Part shown: positions 25,977 to 36,358 of the stretch, in pieces
How positions within the stretch are numbered: position 1 is the stretch's first letter
Layout: each line of letters opens with the position of its first letter
Source: Terrimonas sp.
Lineage (GTDB): Bacteria > Bacteroidota > Bacteroidia > Chitinophagales > Chitinophagaceae
Length of the DNA: 64,000 bases
Reading direction: 5' to 3'
Assembly (NCBI GenBank): GCA_016125075.1
Contig: WGMO01000001.1
Coordinates: forward strand, 1 to 64,000
Program-made: the position numbers and the translations under genes
Notes under the pieces: model-generated
Told to the model about the DNA's origin: nothing
Database searches by the model: none
The model's input: the letters and a program-made list of their open reading frames with translations, nothing else

Positions 25977-25989
25977 CCCCAATTCGGGG
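25977..25989. promoter_or_regulatory. CCCC-N5-GGGG palindrome upstream of the response regulator
   Basis: Reads CCCCGAATTGGGG on the reverse strand, between the kinase stop (25995) and the regulator start (25935). It matches the palindrome at 25293-25305 in arms and in the last two spacer bases. Candidate autoregulatory site. Confidence 0.45.
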
Positions 25990-25994
25990 ATTTC

Positions 25995-27851
25995 TTATAC
26001 CGGGCATTCCAGTTGAATAACCGTTCCCTTACCAATACCCGATTCGATATGGAATATCCCCCCCAGCTGTTCTGCCCTTGATCGCATGCTCGTGAGTCCA
26101 TTTCCTTTCCGAACCGTATCCCTTTCAAACCCTTTTCCGTTATCCCTGATCGTCAAAAGCAGCTTATTTTTTCCCTGCCACCCAAACCGGATATCCAGGG
26201 TGGTGCAATCACTATATTTCAAAGCATTGTTCACCGATTCCTTAAACAGGAGAAAAATATTTTTCCGCCTTTGGTCATCCAGGGATATTTTTTCGACCCC
26301 CGCCTCAACTTCAAAACTGAGATGGATGGAGCCGGGTTCACAGATCTCAGTCGCAAACTCCCGCATACGGGAGAGCATGCTCTCAAAATTATCATTAACC
26401 GGATTGATGGACCATACGATATCACTCATGCTATCCATGGTCTGAACGGCCTGTTGCCTGATCTTTGACAATTGTGCAAACACGAGTTCGGGATCATCCC
26501 GTTTGACCATGGCAATCCTGCTGCTGATGTCAATACTGGACAGTGTAGAACCAATATCGTCATGCAGGTCACGGGCAATCCTGTTCCGCAGCACCTGTTG
26601 CTCCAGTTTCTTTTTTATCCGGAATCGGTTCAGCAACAGCCACCCGATGATTAGGGCTGTAATAAATAATAAAATGAAAATCAGCTGTACAATCCTTGTC
26701 CGCCTGTTATCTGCGACAGCCAACTGGTTTTTTGTTCGGAGCAATTCAATTTCCTGCGACTGCTTTTCTGATTCAAATCTTTCTTTTAATTCGTTCGTTT
26801 TGGCAACTTGCTCTGCAAAATCCAGGCTGTCCTTTAATTGGGCGGCTTTTTGCAGGAATTGATAGGCTTTTTGCCATTCCCCCATTGTATGATAAAGGGA
26901 GGCGAGTTCTGTTGATGCGTCGAGCTGGTAATTGATCATCCCCAGTGAATCATTAATGGCATAGGATTTCAATAAATATTTTTCCGCTTCGGGATAACGA
27001 TGCAGTTCTGACAAAGTCCTTCCGACGCAAAAAGCTTCATAAGCCAGGTCTGCTTTATTATCCAGGGCTTGAAAGGTCTGATAGGCTTTTGAATAATATT
27101 TCAATGCCTCCTCAAAATGCTTCCCCTGGAAATAGGTTTCCCCCAAATTCTCTTCCACCATCGCCTTCTGGTAGTCTGTTCCATGCTGTGCGCTGACAAT
27201 CCCCAAACTACGCTGTAAAACAGAAAGACTACTATCCAAAAGTTTCATATTCCGGTACAGGATACTGAGACTGACAGCCGTATTGACAAACCGAAAATAA
27301 TCCTGTTGCTCCTTAAACCCCTCCATCGCTTTTCTGAAATAGTCGGCCGACCGGATATGATCACCGGATTCCCGGTACACGATCGCCAATTGCCTTTTAA
27401 CATCAGTCTGTAAAGGAATATTCCTGATCCTGTTACTCAAGGAGTCAGCCTCCAATAAAAACCGGATGGCTTCTGAAATTTTATTTTGCTTGGTATAGGC
27501 CTCGGCAAGATTAATGTCCACTTTTGTGACATCAAAATCACTGTTGAGGTCATCAAAAATTTTTCTTGCATTTACTAGGTGCGTTATAGAAGAATCGAAA
27601 TACCCCTTTTGTAAAAATGCCCAGCCAATCGAATTATGTGCATTGGCAATAGCCCTGTCACTTTCCATTCCACTTGCCTCTTCAAGCGCCTCCCTGGCCA
27701 TGAATATGGCTGAATCACTGTTGCTAAAAGCGAGTTCAAAAGCCTCGGTTGCTTTTTTCAATACGAGGCTGTCCTTACTGGCATTTTGCGAAAGCCCGGC
27801 TAGAAACGGTACCATCAAAACTAAAAACAGTATATACTTTCGGGAAAGCAT
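25995..27851 (-). CDS. TPR sensor histidine kinase (HisKA_3 type)
   Basis: A 618-residue membrane kinase. A signal peptide (1-22) leads to about eight TPR repeats in the periplasm (residues 30-350), a coiled-coil region (about 350-380), one membrane segment at about 385-405, then the HisKA_3 dimerisation domain with the phosphoacceptor His430 in RDLHDDIGSTL and the HATPase_c domain (NALKYSDC N-box, IRDNGKGF G1-box, GNGLTSM). It should phosphorylate the LuxR-type regulator encoded next to it. TPR-containing periplasmic sensors of this kind are very common in Bacteroidota; the stimulus is unknown. Confidence 0.9.
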   Translation of the reverse strand: MLSRKYILFLVLMVPFLAGLSQNASKDSLVLKKATEAFELAFSNSDSAIFMAREALEEASGMESDRAIANAHNSIGWAFLQKGYFDSSITHLVNARKIFDDLNSDFDVTKVDINLAEAYTKQNKISEAIRFLLEADSLSNRIRNIPLQTDVKRQLAIVYRESGDHIRSADYFRKAMEGFKEQQDYFRFVNTAVSLSILYRNMKLLDSSLSVLQRSLGIVSAQHGTDYQKAMVEENLGETYFQGKHFEEALKYYSKAYQTFQALDNKADLAYEAFCVGRTLSELHRYPEAEKYLLKSYAINDSLGMINYQLDASTELASLYHTMGEWQKAYQFLQKAAQLKDSLDFAEQVAKTNELKERFESEKQSQEIELLRTKNQLAVADNRRTRIVQLIFILLFITALIIGWLLLNRFRIKKKLEQQVLRNRIARDLHDDIGSTLSSIDISSRIAMVKRDDPELVFAQLSKIRQQAVQTMDSMSDIVWSINPVNDNFESMLSRMREFATEICEPGSIHLSFEVEAGVEKISLDDQRRKNIFLLFKESVNNALKYSDCTTLDIRFGWQGKNKLLLTIRDNGKGFERDTVRKGNGLTSMRSRAEQLGGIFHIESGIGKGTVIQLECPV

Positions 27852-27949
27852 GTACTAATTTACATTTTATCGAACGATTGAAAAATAATAAAAGGCTGCA
27901 TGAATCGCCATGAAAGGGTTGCTTAAAATGGGGTTGGCCAGCAGGATAA

Positions 27950-28765
27950 TTACGGTAGAATTTGATGCAGAAAAGTACCGGAAGAACTTAATAACTTCTC
28001 CATTTTCCGCTTTGTTTTTTTCTCAAGCATTTTAACGTAATGATATTCAGTACTTTTTTTTACGCAATATGCCTTTCGGAAAGTCCGGATGCTGTTTAAC
28101 AATACCTTGTGATCCTGCCATCTGCCCAGCCCTTCCTGCAATTGTTCGAGCGCCAATAGATTTACCCCTGTTTCCGGCAAACAGTCGGGGAAAATTTCAG
28201 CACTGTAAAGTAACTCCTTTACTAATTTCCTGACCCGGTGTGCATGCTGATCCAAATCATTGGCTTGTTTCCTGACCTTGCCCAATAATTTACCCGTGTA
28301 CCGGCAAATACCCTTCCTTATCTTCTTTTCATTCCAGGTCTCCCAGGATCCCTTAAAGATTGAAGTGACCGTTTGCAACTGAGCTGCATCAAAATCCAGG
28401 GCAGCTTGTCTGGATCTAAACACAGCATGGCCAAAATTCCGCTCCAAAAACTGGTACAATTCCTTATATCCATCCTGCTCCTTGATACCCCTCTTTGACA
28501 ACATGGAAAGACTGATCTCCCATTCCCTTTGTTCCCCGGTGATGCTGAAAATTTGCCTGATGCCCTCAAATTTTTCTCTCCAGTTTTGGCCAGTCAATGC
28601 TTCCATGATGTTAAGATAACTCCGCATATGTTTTACAGCCACCCGAAAATCATGAATATTTTCATTACCGGGTGCTTGCCCTATCAATGGAAGATTGAGC
28701 AGAAAAATATTACACTGTTCTTCCCAGGCTTTAATAATATGCATCGTTTTTACTTCCATCCCCAT
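27950..28765 (-). CDS. CHAD domain protein
   Basis: A 271-residue all-helical cytoplasmic protein. Paired histidine-containing helices (NIHDFRVAVKHMRSYLNIM near 40-58 and HAHRVRKLVKELLYSAE near 175-191) mark the CHAD domain, which binds inorganic polyphosphate. No CYTH/triphosphatase domain or polyphosphate kinase gene is adjacent, so it is a solitary CHAD protein. Starts at 28765 or at the internal ATG near 28744 are both possible. Confidence 0.8.
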   Translation of the reverse strand: MGMEVKTMHIIKAWEEQCNIFLLNLPLIGQAPGNENIHDFRVAVKHMRSYLNIMEALTGQNWREKFEGIRQIFSITGEQREWEISLSMLSKRGIKEQDGYKELYQFLERNFGHAVFRSRQAALDFDAAQLQTVTSIFKGSWETWNEKKIRKGICRYTGKLLGKVRKQANDLDQHAHRVRKLVKELLYSAEIFPDCLPETGVNLLALEQLQEGLGRWQDHKVLLNSIRTFRKAYCVKKSTEYHYVKMLEKKTKRKMEKLLSSSGTFLHQILP

Positions 28766-28950
28766 ACTTTATCCTGATGGCTTATTCAATTCATTAAGTA
28801 ACCAATAAGAACCCGGATAAATCATGACAAAGATCAGGGAAGCCCAAAAGCAGGTATAAACAATACCGTACTAAGCCTTTAGGGAAAGTGTTGCAGGTAT
28901 GGCGGCAGCCTCTTTATCCTGTGCCGAACACCGATCTTCTATCAGCTTTC

Positions 28951-29304
28951 TTATCCCGGGGGCAGATGGTGTAAGTGCAAAAACGACAGTTTATCCCAGT
29001 AACCCCGTTGCAAAACGATCTGGTCTTTTTGTACCCGGAAAAATCCACAACCCCTTAACCCATTCGGGTCTTTCCATTCCATGATGGCCCATTCCCCATC
29101 TTCGAAAATATTTTCAGGAATGCAAATCATTTTTGTAGTGCTAAATTCCGCAGCAAACATTTTTTCTATGGCAGCCCTCCCCACCACAGGTTCATTCGCA
29201 ACCTGGTGGTTGATTGCATCTTCATGATATAGCGACGATAAGGCCTTTACATCGGCTGCGTTAAAGGCTATGATCCATTGTTGCAGTACTTCGCTGGCTT
29301 TCAT
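28951..29304 (-). CDS. SnoaL/NTF2-like protein
   Basis: A 117-residue small protein with the NTF2 fold: an N-terminal helix (VLQQWIIAFNAADVKALSSL), then YHEDAINHQ, the GRAAIEKMF helix and strands ending RGYWDKLSF. Members include small ketosteroid isomerase-like enzymes and ligand-binding proteins; the substrate is not evident. It is separated by 12 bases from the CPBP protease gene on the same strand and is likely co-transcribed with it. Confidence 0.82.
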   Translation of the reverse strand: MKASEVLQQWIIAFNAADVKALSSLYHEDAINHQVANEPVVGRAAIEKMFAAEFSTTKMICIPENIFEDGEWAIMEWKDPNGLRGCGFFRVQKDQIVLQRGYWDKLSFLHLHHLPPG

Positions 29305-29316
29305 CTATCCTTATTT

Positions 29317-30063
29317 TCAGGTTTCCGATTTTTTTGACCCGGACAGGTAATTCCCGCGGATTAGTAATATTATCATCAGCATTAGCCAGGCGCCCGCTAA
29401 GAACCATGTGCCCAGGTAACCCTTTTCAACTGATTGCGTTTGAACAAATGCCTGGGATGATTCAAATGCTAAATTGGCGCCCCAATGGATCCCAAACGCT
29501 AACCATAAACTGCCGGTTTGAATGACCGCAATCGCTAATACCAAACCCAGCAGGAAAAGATACAGCAACACGGAAGGGTGATCGCCCAGCCGCCAGATAT
29601 GATTTAATAAAAAAACAGCCGCCGATACTATCACCCATAAATAAGGTTTCAGGCGTTTTCCAAAATGACCGAAGAGATAGCCCCGTGTCAGTATATCTTC
29701 ATCGATGGATGGGAAAACGGTCATCAATATGATCAGGGGAGCTTTTTGTAAAATGCTACTAAAACTTCTGACAGATTCCAGCCTTTCAAAACCAAGTGCC
29801 ACAGTTGCCCAAAGGGACAGTCCATAAAAAACAAATCCTGCAATGATCCCTGCCACCCATTTTTTCCACCAGCCCTGGTGCAGACCCAGGCCAAAACCAC
29901 CAAGACCCTTCCACCCCTGCCGGACTGCAATAAAGAAAGCCAGGATAAGAAATCCGATTTTACAAACTGCCATTAACCAGAATAAAGAAAAAAATTCCGG
30001 CAGGTGATACACTGCAAAAAGTAATAAAAAACCGGCTATGATGGAGATCCCCTTCTTTTTCAT
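29317..30063 (-). CDS. CPBP-family intramembrane metalloprotease with a variant motif
   Basis: A 248-residue protein with about seven membrane segments. Motif 1, normally EExxxR, is here EDILTR (Glu122, Asp123, Arg127) in PSIDEDILTRGYLFG. Motif 2 is His155 in LLNHIWRL and motif 3 is His193 in FGIHWGAN. These residues form the zinc-dependent site in the Rce1/CPBP family, which acts in protein processing and bacteriocin immunity. The Glu-to-Asp change at the second acidic position may lower activity. It sits in a three-gene leftward run with the SnoaL-like and YdjM-like genes. Confidence 0.82.
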   Translation of the reverse strand: MKKKGISIIAGFLLLFAVYHLPEFFSLFWLMAVCKIGFLILAFFIAVRQGWKGLGGFGLGLHQGWWKKWVAGIIAGFVFYGLSLWATVALGFERLESVRSFSSILQKAPLIILMTVFPSIDEDILTRGYLFGHFGKRLKPYLWVIVSAAVFLLNHIWRLGDHPSVLLYLFLLGLVLAIAVIQTGSLWLAFGIHWGANLAFESSQAFVQTQSVEKGYLGTWFLAGAWLMLMIILLIRGNYLSGSKKSET

Positions 30064-30076
30064 GTAAAAGCATTCA

Positions 30077-30727
30077 TTAGGTGTTCACCCTGTTTGTATC
30101 AATCCAGAATCCCCAGGCAACGATCAGCCATTGTGAAAGACCCATCCATGCCACAGTTTTCACATCCGGCGGTGGTGGCCCGGCAATATTCATAAAATGG
30201 ATGAGGAGGAGAAAAAATAACAGGCCCCATAAAGACCAGGTACCGGTTTTATTCTTTGGCCTTGTAGCCCTGAGATACATCCAGGCACCTGCTACAAATA
30301 GGAGGGTTTCAAGAATTATTTCGATCCATTTATGGTTCCATAATCCCAACCCGACACGTATTTCAGTAAAAGGCGTCAGGGGCAGGTCGGGGCGATGTGT
30401 CAGCCAGTCAAGCACCCAATGGCTGACTACCAGGAGAAACAAAAGGAAAGCACCCTTCCTGTTTTTAGTTTTCAGGTAATACAGCCCGGCAAAGATCAAT
30501 CCCCAGATGATGGACATCAATAAACTGTGCGACCAGGGATAAAACTCAAAATTAAGCGGGGTGAGAACAGTGTTGCCGGGATCAATGCTGAATTGCTCAA
30601 CACCGGCCAATACCAGTATCGGCCAAATGAGATCTAGCCATTGAACGGCTAAAAAAAGGGTACCCAGGGAAGGCCCCTTGTCAATCCTTTTACCGGCAAA
30701 ACCCAGTGAATAATGTCCGATAAACAT
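30077..30727 (-). CDS. YdjM-like membrane metal-dependent hydrolase family protein
   Basis: A 216-residue protein with about six membrane segments. Conserved histidines and acidic residues of the DUF457/YdjM family are visible: HYSLGF at 4-9, QWLDLIW near 30, YPWSHSLLM near 63 and VSHWVLDWLTHR near 101-112. These are thought to bind a metal, and the family is annotated as inner-membrane hydrolases with no known substrate. Thirteen bases separate it from the CPBP gene downstream on the same strand. Confidence 0.8.
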   Translation of the reverse strand: MFIGHYSLGFAGKRIDKGPSLGTLFLAVQWLDLIWPILVLAGVEQFSIDPGNTVLTPLNFEFYPWSHSLLMSIIWGLIFAGLYYLKTKNRKGAFLLFLLVVSHWVLDWLTHRPDLPLTPFTEIRVGLGLWNHKWIEIILETLLFVAGAWMYLRATRPKNKTGTWSLWGLLFFLLLIHFMNIAGPPPPDVKTVAWMGLSQWLIVAWGFWIDTNRVNT

Positions 30728-30952
30728 AAAACCAGTTTAAATGATAAAATTAATTTCGCTTGACGAATATAATTACTTTATAAAAAACGACAGCAGTGAA
30801 TACTGGCAAAGCCTTTTTAATGGATCATTCAATACAGGATCCGGGAAAATGAATTCACTTTTCTTAAAACTATGTGGGCCCCACCCTAGCTGCTATGCAA
30901 TTTTATTATTCTACAATTAAAAAAGGGGCTATTTTCCCATTCAATTAAGGAA

Positions 30953-32233
30953 ATGAATAAATATGCCCCTTTATTATTTTTGCTACTCTCCTGCTGGGTG
31001 AAAACCGGGAATATTATGGTAACCCCGGGCATATATGCCGGAACAATCGTTCATGGTAATTTCTCAGGAAATATTGAAATCGAACTCATAAAAGACACCG
31101 TTGCCTGGAGAGGTTATTATACCCATTATGCCGAAAATGCCATTCATATTCCTTTCCAAGAATTAATGGTAAAAGATGATACCGTTCGATGCCTATTAAA
31201 AGGCGATACCTATACTCTTGATTTCCGGTGTCATTATGAAAAAAATGAAGTTTCACTTGTTGGTCAATTGCGGGTCGATAGCATAACAGTACCTTTTCGA
31301 TTGATGAATAAAGCGCAGGAAAAGAATCCTGTTTTCACCCAAGAAGCAGTGGAATTCAATTCTAACAACAATATCATCTATGGCAGCATTTGGAAACCCG
31401 GACATCCAAACGGACATGCAATCATCGTATTGACCTCTTCAGGAAATTGGGACAGAAACGCTTCTTCCGGTCTTTGCCAGTATTTTGCCTTAAATGGATA
31501 TACCAGTTTTCATTATGATAAAAGGGGCACAGGAAACACAAAAGGAAACTGGGTCAATACAGGTATGGATACTTTAGTGCAGGATGACCAGAATGCCATC
31601 AGGTTTTTCGCTGAACATACGGGAATTCCGCTATCGCAAACCGGTATTACCGGAAGCAGCCAGGGCGCCACGAAAATCCCCGAAATACTAAATTCCATAT
31701 CTGAATTGCCCTATGGCATCATGGTGAGTTGCCCCGGAAGCAGTTTACTGGAAAGCGATCTCAATTTCTGGAAAAACAGGAATCTCCCATCAATTCCGAG
31801 CGATGAACAGGCAGCTGCCATATCGCTACAGCGAAAAGCGTTTATGGCATATGCCGGGCAAATTCCCTACAGGGAACTGAAACAAGCTTTCGAAGAAAAT
31901 CAGGATAAGACCTGGTTCCCTTTACTTGAATATGCCGGCGAAAATGATGGAACTGACAGCAAGTTATTATATTCCCCGCTCACTTTCCTGGAAAAATGTT
32001 CCAGGCCCTTGTTGATCATCCAGGGACTTGATGATGAAATTATCCCTTCCAACAGCATGGAGATAATCGTATCTGCCGTAAAGAAGGCAGGTAACACTCA
32101 ATATGATCTGATAAAATTTCCGGAAACCAATCATGCCATGCAATATACCGGCCCCTCCGATTTTCCCTATATGCGACAATTGCAACCGGCCTATTTACCA
32201 GCGATGCTGGACTGGATAAAAAAATTAAAATGA
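30953..32233 (+). CDS. Secreted alpha/beta hydrolase with an N-terminal beta domain
   Basis: A 426-residue exported enzyme. A signal peptide of about 20 residues precedes a beta-rich domain (25-125, with GIYAGTIVHGNFSGNIEIEL) and an alpha/beta hydrolase domain. The nucleophile is Ser236 in TGSSQGATK, the acid is Asp360 or 361 in GLDDEIIP and the base His394 in TNHAMQ. The layout is like bacterial BAAT-related and dienelactone-like hydrolases; the substrate is unknown. The GH5 gene follows 51 bases later. Confidence 0.82.
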   Translation: MNKYAPLLFLLLSCWVKTGNIMVTPGIYAGTIVHGNFSGNIEIELIKDTVAWRGYYTHYAENAIHIPFQELMVKDDTVRCLLKGDTYTLDFRCHYEKNEVSLVGQLRVDSITVPFRLMNKAQEKNPVFTQEAVEFNSNNNIIYGSIWKPGHPNGHAIIVLTSSGNWDRNASSGLCQYFALNGYTSFHYDKRGTGNTKGNWVNTGMDTLVQDDQNAIRFFAEHTGIPLSQTGITGSSQGATKIPEILNSISELPYGIMVSCPGSSLLESDLNFWKNRNLPSIPSDEQAAAISLQRKAFMAYAGQIPYRELKQAFEENQDKTWFPLLEYAGENDGTDSKLLYSPLTFLEKCSRPLLIIQGLDDEIIPSNSMEIIVSAVKKAGNTQYDLIKFPETNHAMQYTGPSDFPYMRQLQPAYLPAMLDWIKKLK

Positions 32234-32284
32234 TGATAGTGGGCAATAGGGCAACTTATTATTAAACAATAGGATTAATTTTAG

Positions 32285-33424
32285 GTGATGAAAAGATTCA
32301 TTCTTTTTTTATTACTCCCGCTGCTGATTACCTGTAAGAAAAAAAATACAGAACAACCCGTCGATATTACCGCGGTTCTTTCTAAAGGTGTCAATCTTTC
32401 CAATTGGTTCAATGATTATTCTGATCCCGGGCAGTTTGGGAGCCGTTTCCCAAAACCAACCCTTCAGATGATAAGGTCAAAAGGGTTTACCTATGTCAGG
32501 ATACCGATCGGTCCGAACATACTTTATAATGATACAGACCCATCCCAACTCAATACGACGAACTTAACATTGGTCAATTCGGCGGTTGCCAATTGTATCG
32601 ATGCCGGTTTAGCCGTAACCCTGAACCTTCACCCGCTTCTCAATAATTTCGACAGTCTTTTGTCGCACGATAACAGTTTTGTATTGAAAGTGGCTGCCTA
32701 CTGGAAGGCCATGGCTGCCTATTTCAAAAAATACCCTTCCGATAAATTATTTTTCGAAGTTTATAATGAACCCCATGCTTCTGCAGCGGGGCTTACACCA
32801 CAAGGTTTTTCCTGGTGGCAATCCGTGCAGGAAAAAATGATAGCTTCCATCCGGGAAACCACACAAGAACATTATATTATTACCGGAGGAGAAGGGTGGA
32901 ACAGTATCAGTGGATTATTGCAGGTCCAGCCTTATCATGATGACAAGGTCATTTATAATTTCCATTTCTATGATCCTTTTCTCTTCACGCATCAGGGGGC
33001 TTCCTGGGCGGGTTGGCAACCAGCAATTGATGCTGCCGGAGTTCCCTATCCATCAAGCCCGGCGGCGCTATCACCCCTTATTGCCGCCACCTCCAATACA
33101 GAATTGAAAAATGCCCTGCAATGGTATGGCGACCAACGGTACAATATCGACTCTTTAGATGCCTGGGTTAAAAAGGCATATGATTGGGGTAGCCAACACC
33201 AGGTTAAGGTTATTGTAAATGAATTTGGTTCCTATCAACCCTTTGCTCCGCGGCAAAGCAGGCTCAACTGGATACATGATGCCCGTACTGTTTTTGAAAA
33301 ATACAAACTGGGCTGGGCTATGTGGGAATGCGACGAAGGTTTTGGATGGATCTCTTATAATGGGGGAAACCGGAATAGCCCTATAGCAGACCAGGAATTA
33401 TTGGTTGCCCTGGGATTACAGTGA
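32285..33424 (+). CDS. Glycoside hydrolase family 5 lipoprotein (cellulase type)
   Basis: A 379-residue TIM-barrel glycosidase. The lipoprotein signal ends at Cys17 (LLITC). The acid/base is Glu162 in FEVYNEPHA and the nucleophile Glu313 in VNEFGSYQP; the N-terminal LSKGVNLSNWFND and the YVRIPIG strand are family hallmarks. GH5 enzymes hydrolyse beta-1,4-glucans, mannans or related plant polysaccharides; the exact subfamily cannot be read. Anchored to the outer membrane, it would act on external polysaccharide. No SusCD pair is nearby. Confidence 0.88.
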   Translation: MMKRFILFLLLPLLITCKKKNTEQPVDITAVLSKGVNLSNWFNDYSDPGQFGSRFPKPTLQMIRSKGFTYVRIPIGPNILYNDTDPSQLNTTNLTLVNSAVANCIDAGLAVTLNLHPLLNNFDSLLSHDNSFVLKVAAYWKAMAAYFKKYPSDKLFFEVYNEPHASAAGLTPQGFSWWQSVQEKMIASIRETTQEHYIITGGEGWNSISGLLQVQPYHDDKVIYNFHFYDPFLFTHQGASWAGWQPAIDAAGVPYPSSPAALSPLIAATSNTELKNALQWYGDQRYNIDSLDAWVKKAYDWGSQHQVKVIVNEFGSYQPFAPRQSRLNWIHDARTVFEKYKLGWAMWECDEGFGWISYNGGNRNSPIADQELLVALGLQ

Positions 33425-33490
33425 CCCGATTTCAATACTGAACCGGCAATTACATTTAAAAACAGGAAAGTATTTCCAATCAGACAAAGC

Positions 33491-33517
33491 AAAAAAACCC
33501 CGGCAATTGCCAGGGTT
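33491..33517 (-). terminator. Terminator of the clpB gene
   Basis: On the reverse strand, AACCC-T-GGC and GCC-G-GGGTT pair around AATT with one mismatch, followed by seven T's. It lies just beyond the clpB stop, between the convergent GH5 and clpB genes. Confidence 0.75.
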
Positions 33518-33541
33518 CATTTATCGCTACACTTTCGTGGA

Positions 33542-36190
33542 TTATTTACTGGCGGCCCTTTCTTTCTTCCCGTTGGAGGGCTTCAAACCGGAAGGCACTT
33601 CATTCCTGAATACCACCACGCCGTCGAATACATCCACCAGGACGGGTTGTGATTTATCAATATCACCGCTAAGGATCTTCCTGCTCAACTGGTTCACAAT
33701 CTCTTTCTGGATCAGGCGCTTTAATGGCCTTGCTCCAAACTGCGGGTCAAAACCCTGTTCCGCCAGAAACTCCAATGCATAGTCGCTGAATTCCAACTGG
33801 ATACCGCTTTGCGCCACCAACTGTTTCAGGTTATTCAGTTGGATGGTGATGATCCCTTTGATCTCGTTCTTCAATAAGGGCTGGAACATGATGATCTCAT
33901 CGACCCGGTTCAGGAACTCCGGCCGGATACTCTGCCGCAGCAGGTTCATCACTTCGACTTTTGTCCTCTCTACCACCTGCTCCTTATTAGATTCGTTTAC
34001 ATTTTCAAAATTTTCCTGTATGATATGGCTACCGAGATTACTGGTCATGATGATGATCGTGTTCCGGAAATTCACGGTACGGCCTTTATTATCGGTCAGT
34101 CGGCCATCATCCAGCACCTGGAGCATGATATTCCAAACATCCGGGTGTGCTTTTTCGATCTCGTCCAGCAATACCACACTATAGGGCTTCCGTCTCACTG
34201 CTTCGGTCAACTGTCCGCCCTCGTCATAGCCCACATACCCGGGAGGTGCCCCCACGAGCCGGCTCACCGTATGTTTTTCCTGGTATTCACTCATGTCGAT
34301 ACGGGTCATCATGCTTTCATCATCAAAGAGGTATTCTGCCAGTGCTTTCGCCAGTTCTGTTTTTCCTACACCGGTGGTGCCCAGGAAGATAAAGGACCCG
34401 ATTGGTTTTTTGGGATCCTGCAAACCGGCACGACTCCTCCGGATGGCATCGGCGACAGCCGTGATCGCTTCATCCTGGCCCACCACCCGCTCATGCAGGT
34501 GATCTTCCAATTGCAACAGTTTTTCTTTTTCACTCTGCATCATACGGCTCACGGGTATACCGGTAGCTTTTGCCACATTCTCTGCAATATCCTCGGCATC
34601 GACTTCTTCCTTCAATAATCTCTTCTCGCTGATCGTGGAGAGTTTTGCATTATTATCTTCAATCAGTTTTTCCTGTTCCTGGATCTTGCCGTACCTGATC
34701 TCAGCCACCAAACCATAATCCCCATTGCGTTCTGCCTGGTCAGCCTTTAATTTCAGGTTTTCAATTTCCGCTTTTGCATTCTGTATCTTTTCGACAATCT
34801 CTTTTTCGTCCTTCCACTTTGCTTTCAGGGTATCCCTTTCCACAGATAAATTGGCGATCTCCGTATTCAGTTCCTTCAATTTAGAATCATCATTCTCCCT
34901 TTTGATGGCTTCCCTTTCAATTTCCAACTGACGGATCTGTCGTTCCAGTTTGTCCAGTTCTTCCGCCATGCTATTCATCTCCAGCCGCAGTTTGGCGGCG
35001 CTTTCATCAATCAGGTCGATTGCTTTGTCGGGTAAGAACCGGTCGGTAATATAACGGTTGGATAATTCCACGGCTGCGATGATCGCTTCATCCTTAATGC
35101 GAACATGGTGATGCGTCTCATACCGGTCTTTGAGCCCCCGCAGGATGGAGATAGCGTCTTCCACGCTGGGTTCATCGATCAGCACTTTCTGGAAACGCCT
35201 TTCCAGGGCCTTGTCCTTTTCAAAATATTTCTGGTATTCATTCAGGGTGGTAGCGCCGATTGCCCTTAACTCACCGCGGGCAAGTGCCGGTTTCAGGATA
35301 TTTGCGGCATCCATGGCTCCTTCACCCCCACCGGCACCCACCAGTGTATGGATCTCATCAATGAACAGGATGATCTCTCCTTCGCTGCTGGCCACTTCCT
35401 TGATCACACCTTTCAGTCTTTCTTCAAACTCCCCTTTATATTTTGCCCCGGCGATCAACTGACCCATATCGAGTGCATAGATGATCTTGGATTTTAAATT
35501 CTCCGGTACATCGCCATTCACGATCCGCATGGCCAATCCTTCTGCAATAGCGGTTTTTCCCACACCGGGCTCACCCACCAGTATCGGGTTATTCTTACTT
35601 CTTCTCGAAAGGATATGCAATGTCCTCCTGATCTCTTCATCCCGCCCGATCACAGGATCAAGTTTACCCTGCCGGCCCAGTTCATTCAGGTTCTTGGCAT
35701 ACTTGTTCAGCGCATTGTATTGCTGCGACTGTGTTTGGGAAGTAACCGTATCGCCCTTGCGGAGTTCTTTAATGGCTGCCACTAATCCTTTCTCGGTCAG
35801 ACCTGCATCCTTGAGCAGTTTGGCTGTTGCATCATTGCCCTGCAGGATCGCCAGGATCAGGTGTTCGGGCGTGACAAATTCATCCCCAAACTGTTTTAAG
35901 GCAGCCCCGGCTCTCAAAACCACACTGTTCGCATCACGACTGATGGATTGTGCCGGTTCGCCTGTTTGGATCTTTGGTAATTTACCGATCAATTCATCCA
36001 GTTTCGTATCGACCAGGTTCAGGGTCACATTATTCTTCTTCAGCAGATAATCTACGGGCGACTCCTCCTGATCCAGTAATGCTTTAAGAAAATGTTCCGT
36101 TTCAATGTTCGGGTTACGTTCATTGAATGCGAGTTGCTGCGCCTGTTGTACGGCTTCAGCTGCTTTAATAGTGAAGTTTCCTAAATTCAT
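33542..36190 (-). CDS. clpB: ATP-dependent chaperone ClpB
   Basis: 882 residues when started at [15 protein letters not shown] (ATG 36190). The frame continues upstream to 36277 but the extra 29 residues do not look like ClpB. The Clp_N repeats, NBD1 (GEPGVGKT Walker [12 protein letters not shown]), the coiled-coil middle domain with many charged residues, NBD2 ([18 protein letters not shown]) and the C-terminal D2-small domain are all present. ClpB is a hexameric disaggregase that works with DnaK. No CIRCE element or heat-shock promoter could be recognised in the upstream region. Confidence 0.97.
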   Translation of the reverse strand: MNLGNFTIKAAEAVQQAQQLAFNERNPNIETEHFLKALLDQEESPVDYLLKKNNVTLNLVDTKLDELIGKLPKIQTGEPAQSISRDANSVVLRAGAALKQFGDEFVTPEHLILAILQGNDATAKLLKDAGLTEKGLVAAIKELRKGDTVTSQTQSQQYNALNKYAKNLNELGRQGKLDPVIGRDEEIRRTLHILSRRSKNNPILVGEPGVGKTAIAEGLAMRIVNGDVPENLKSKIIYALDMGQLIAGAKYKGEFEERLKGVIKEVASSEGEIILFIDEIHTLVGAGGGEGAMDAANILKPALARGELRAIGATTLNEYQKYFEKDKALERRFQKVLIDEPSVEDAISILRGLKDRYETHHHVRIKDEAIIAAVELSNRYITDRFLPDKAIDLIDESAAKLRLEMNSMAEELDKLERQIRQLEIEREAIKRENDDSKLKELNTEIANLSVERDTLKAKWKDEKEIVEKIQNAKAEIENLKLKADQAERNGDYGLVAEIRYGKIQEQEKLIEDNNAKLSTISEKRLLKEEVDAEDIAENVAKATGIPVSRMMQSEKEKLLQLEDHLHERVVGQDEAITAVADAIRRSRAGLQDPKKPIGSFIFLGTTGVGKTELAKALAEYLFDDESMMTRIDMSEYQEKHTVSRLVGAPPGYVGYDEGGQLTEAVRRKPYSVVLLDEIEKAHPDVWNIMLQVLDDGRLTDNKGRTVNFRNTIIIMTSNLGSHIIQENFENVNESNKEQVVERTKVEVMNLLRQSIRPEFLNRVDEIIMFQPLLKNEIKGIITIQLNNLKQLVAQSGIQLEFSDYALEFLAEQGFDPQFGARPLKRLIQKEIVNQLSRKILSGDIDKSQPVLVDVFDGVVVFRNEVPSGLKPSNGKKERAASK

Positions 36191-36358
36191 AATTAATAAT
36201 TTATTCCCGGGGACCCATTCTAATCTTATCATACCTTCCTTTCCCGGTATATCTTCATCCATCAAATCTCTCTCCAACCCCTATTTCCCGCTTTATTGTC
36301 ATTTAAACCCGGTACATGCTGACTGAAATGCAGGTCATCTGCGGGTTTCCTGCAATTA

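Noticed and set aside
34025-34618. A 197-residue forward frame inside clpB
   Set aside because: It is the antisense shadow of clpB; the reverse-strand protein is unmistakable.
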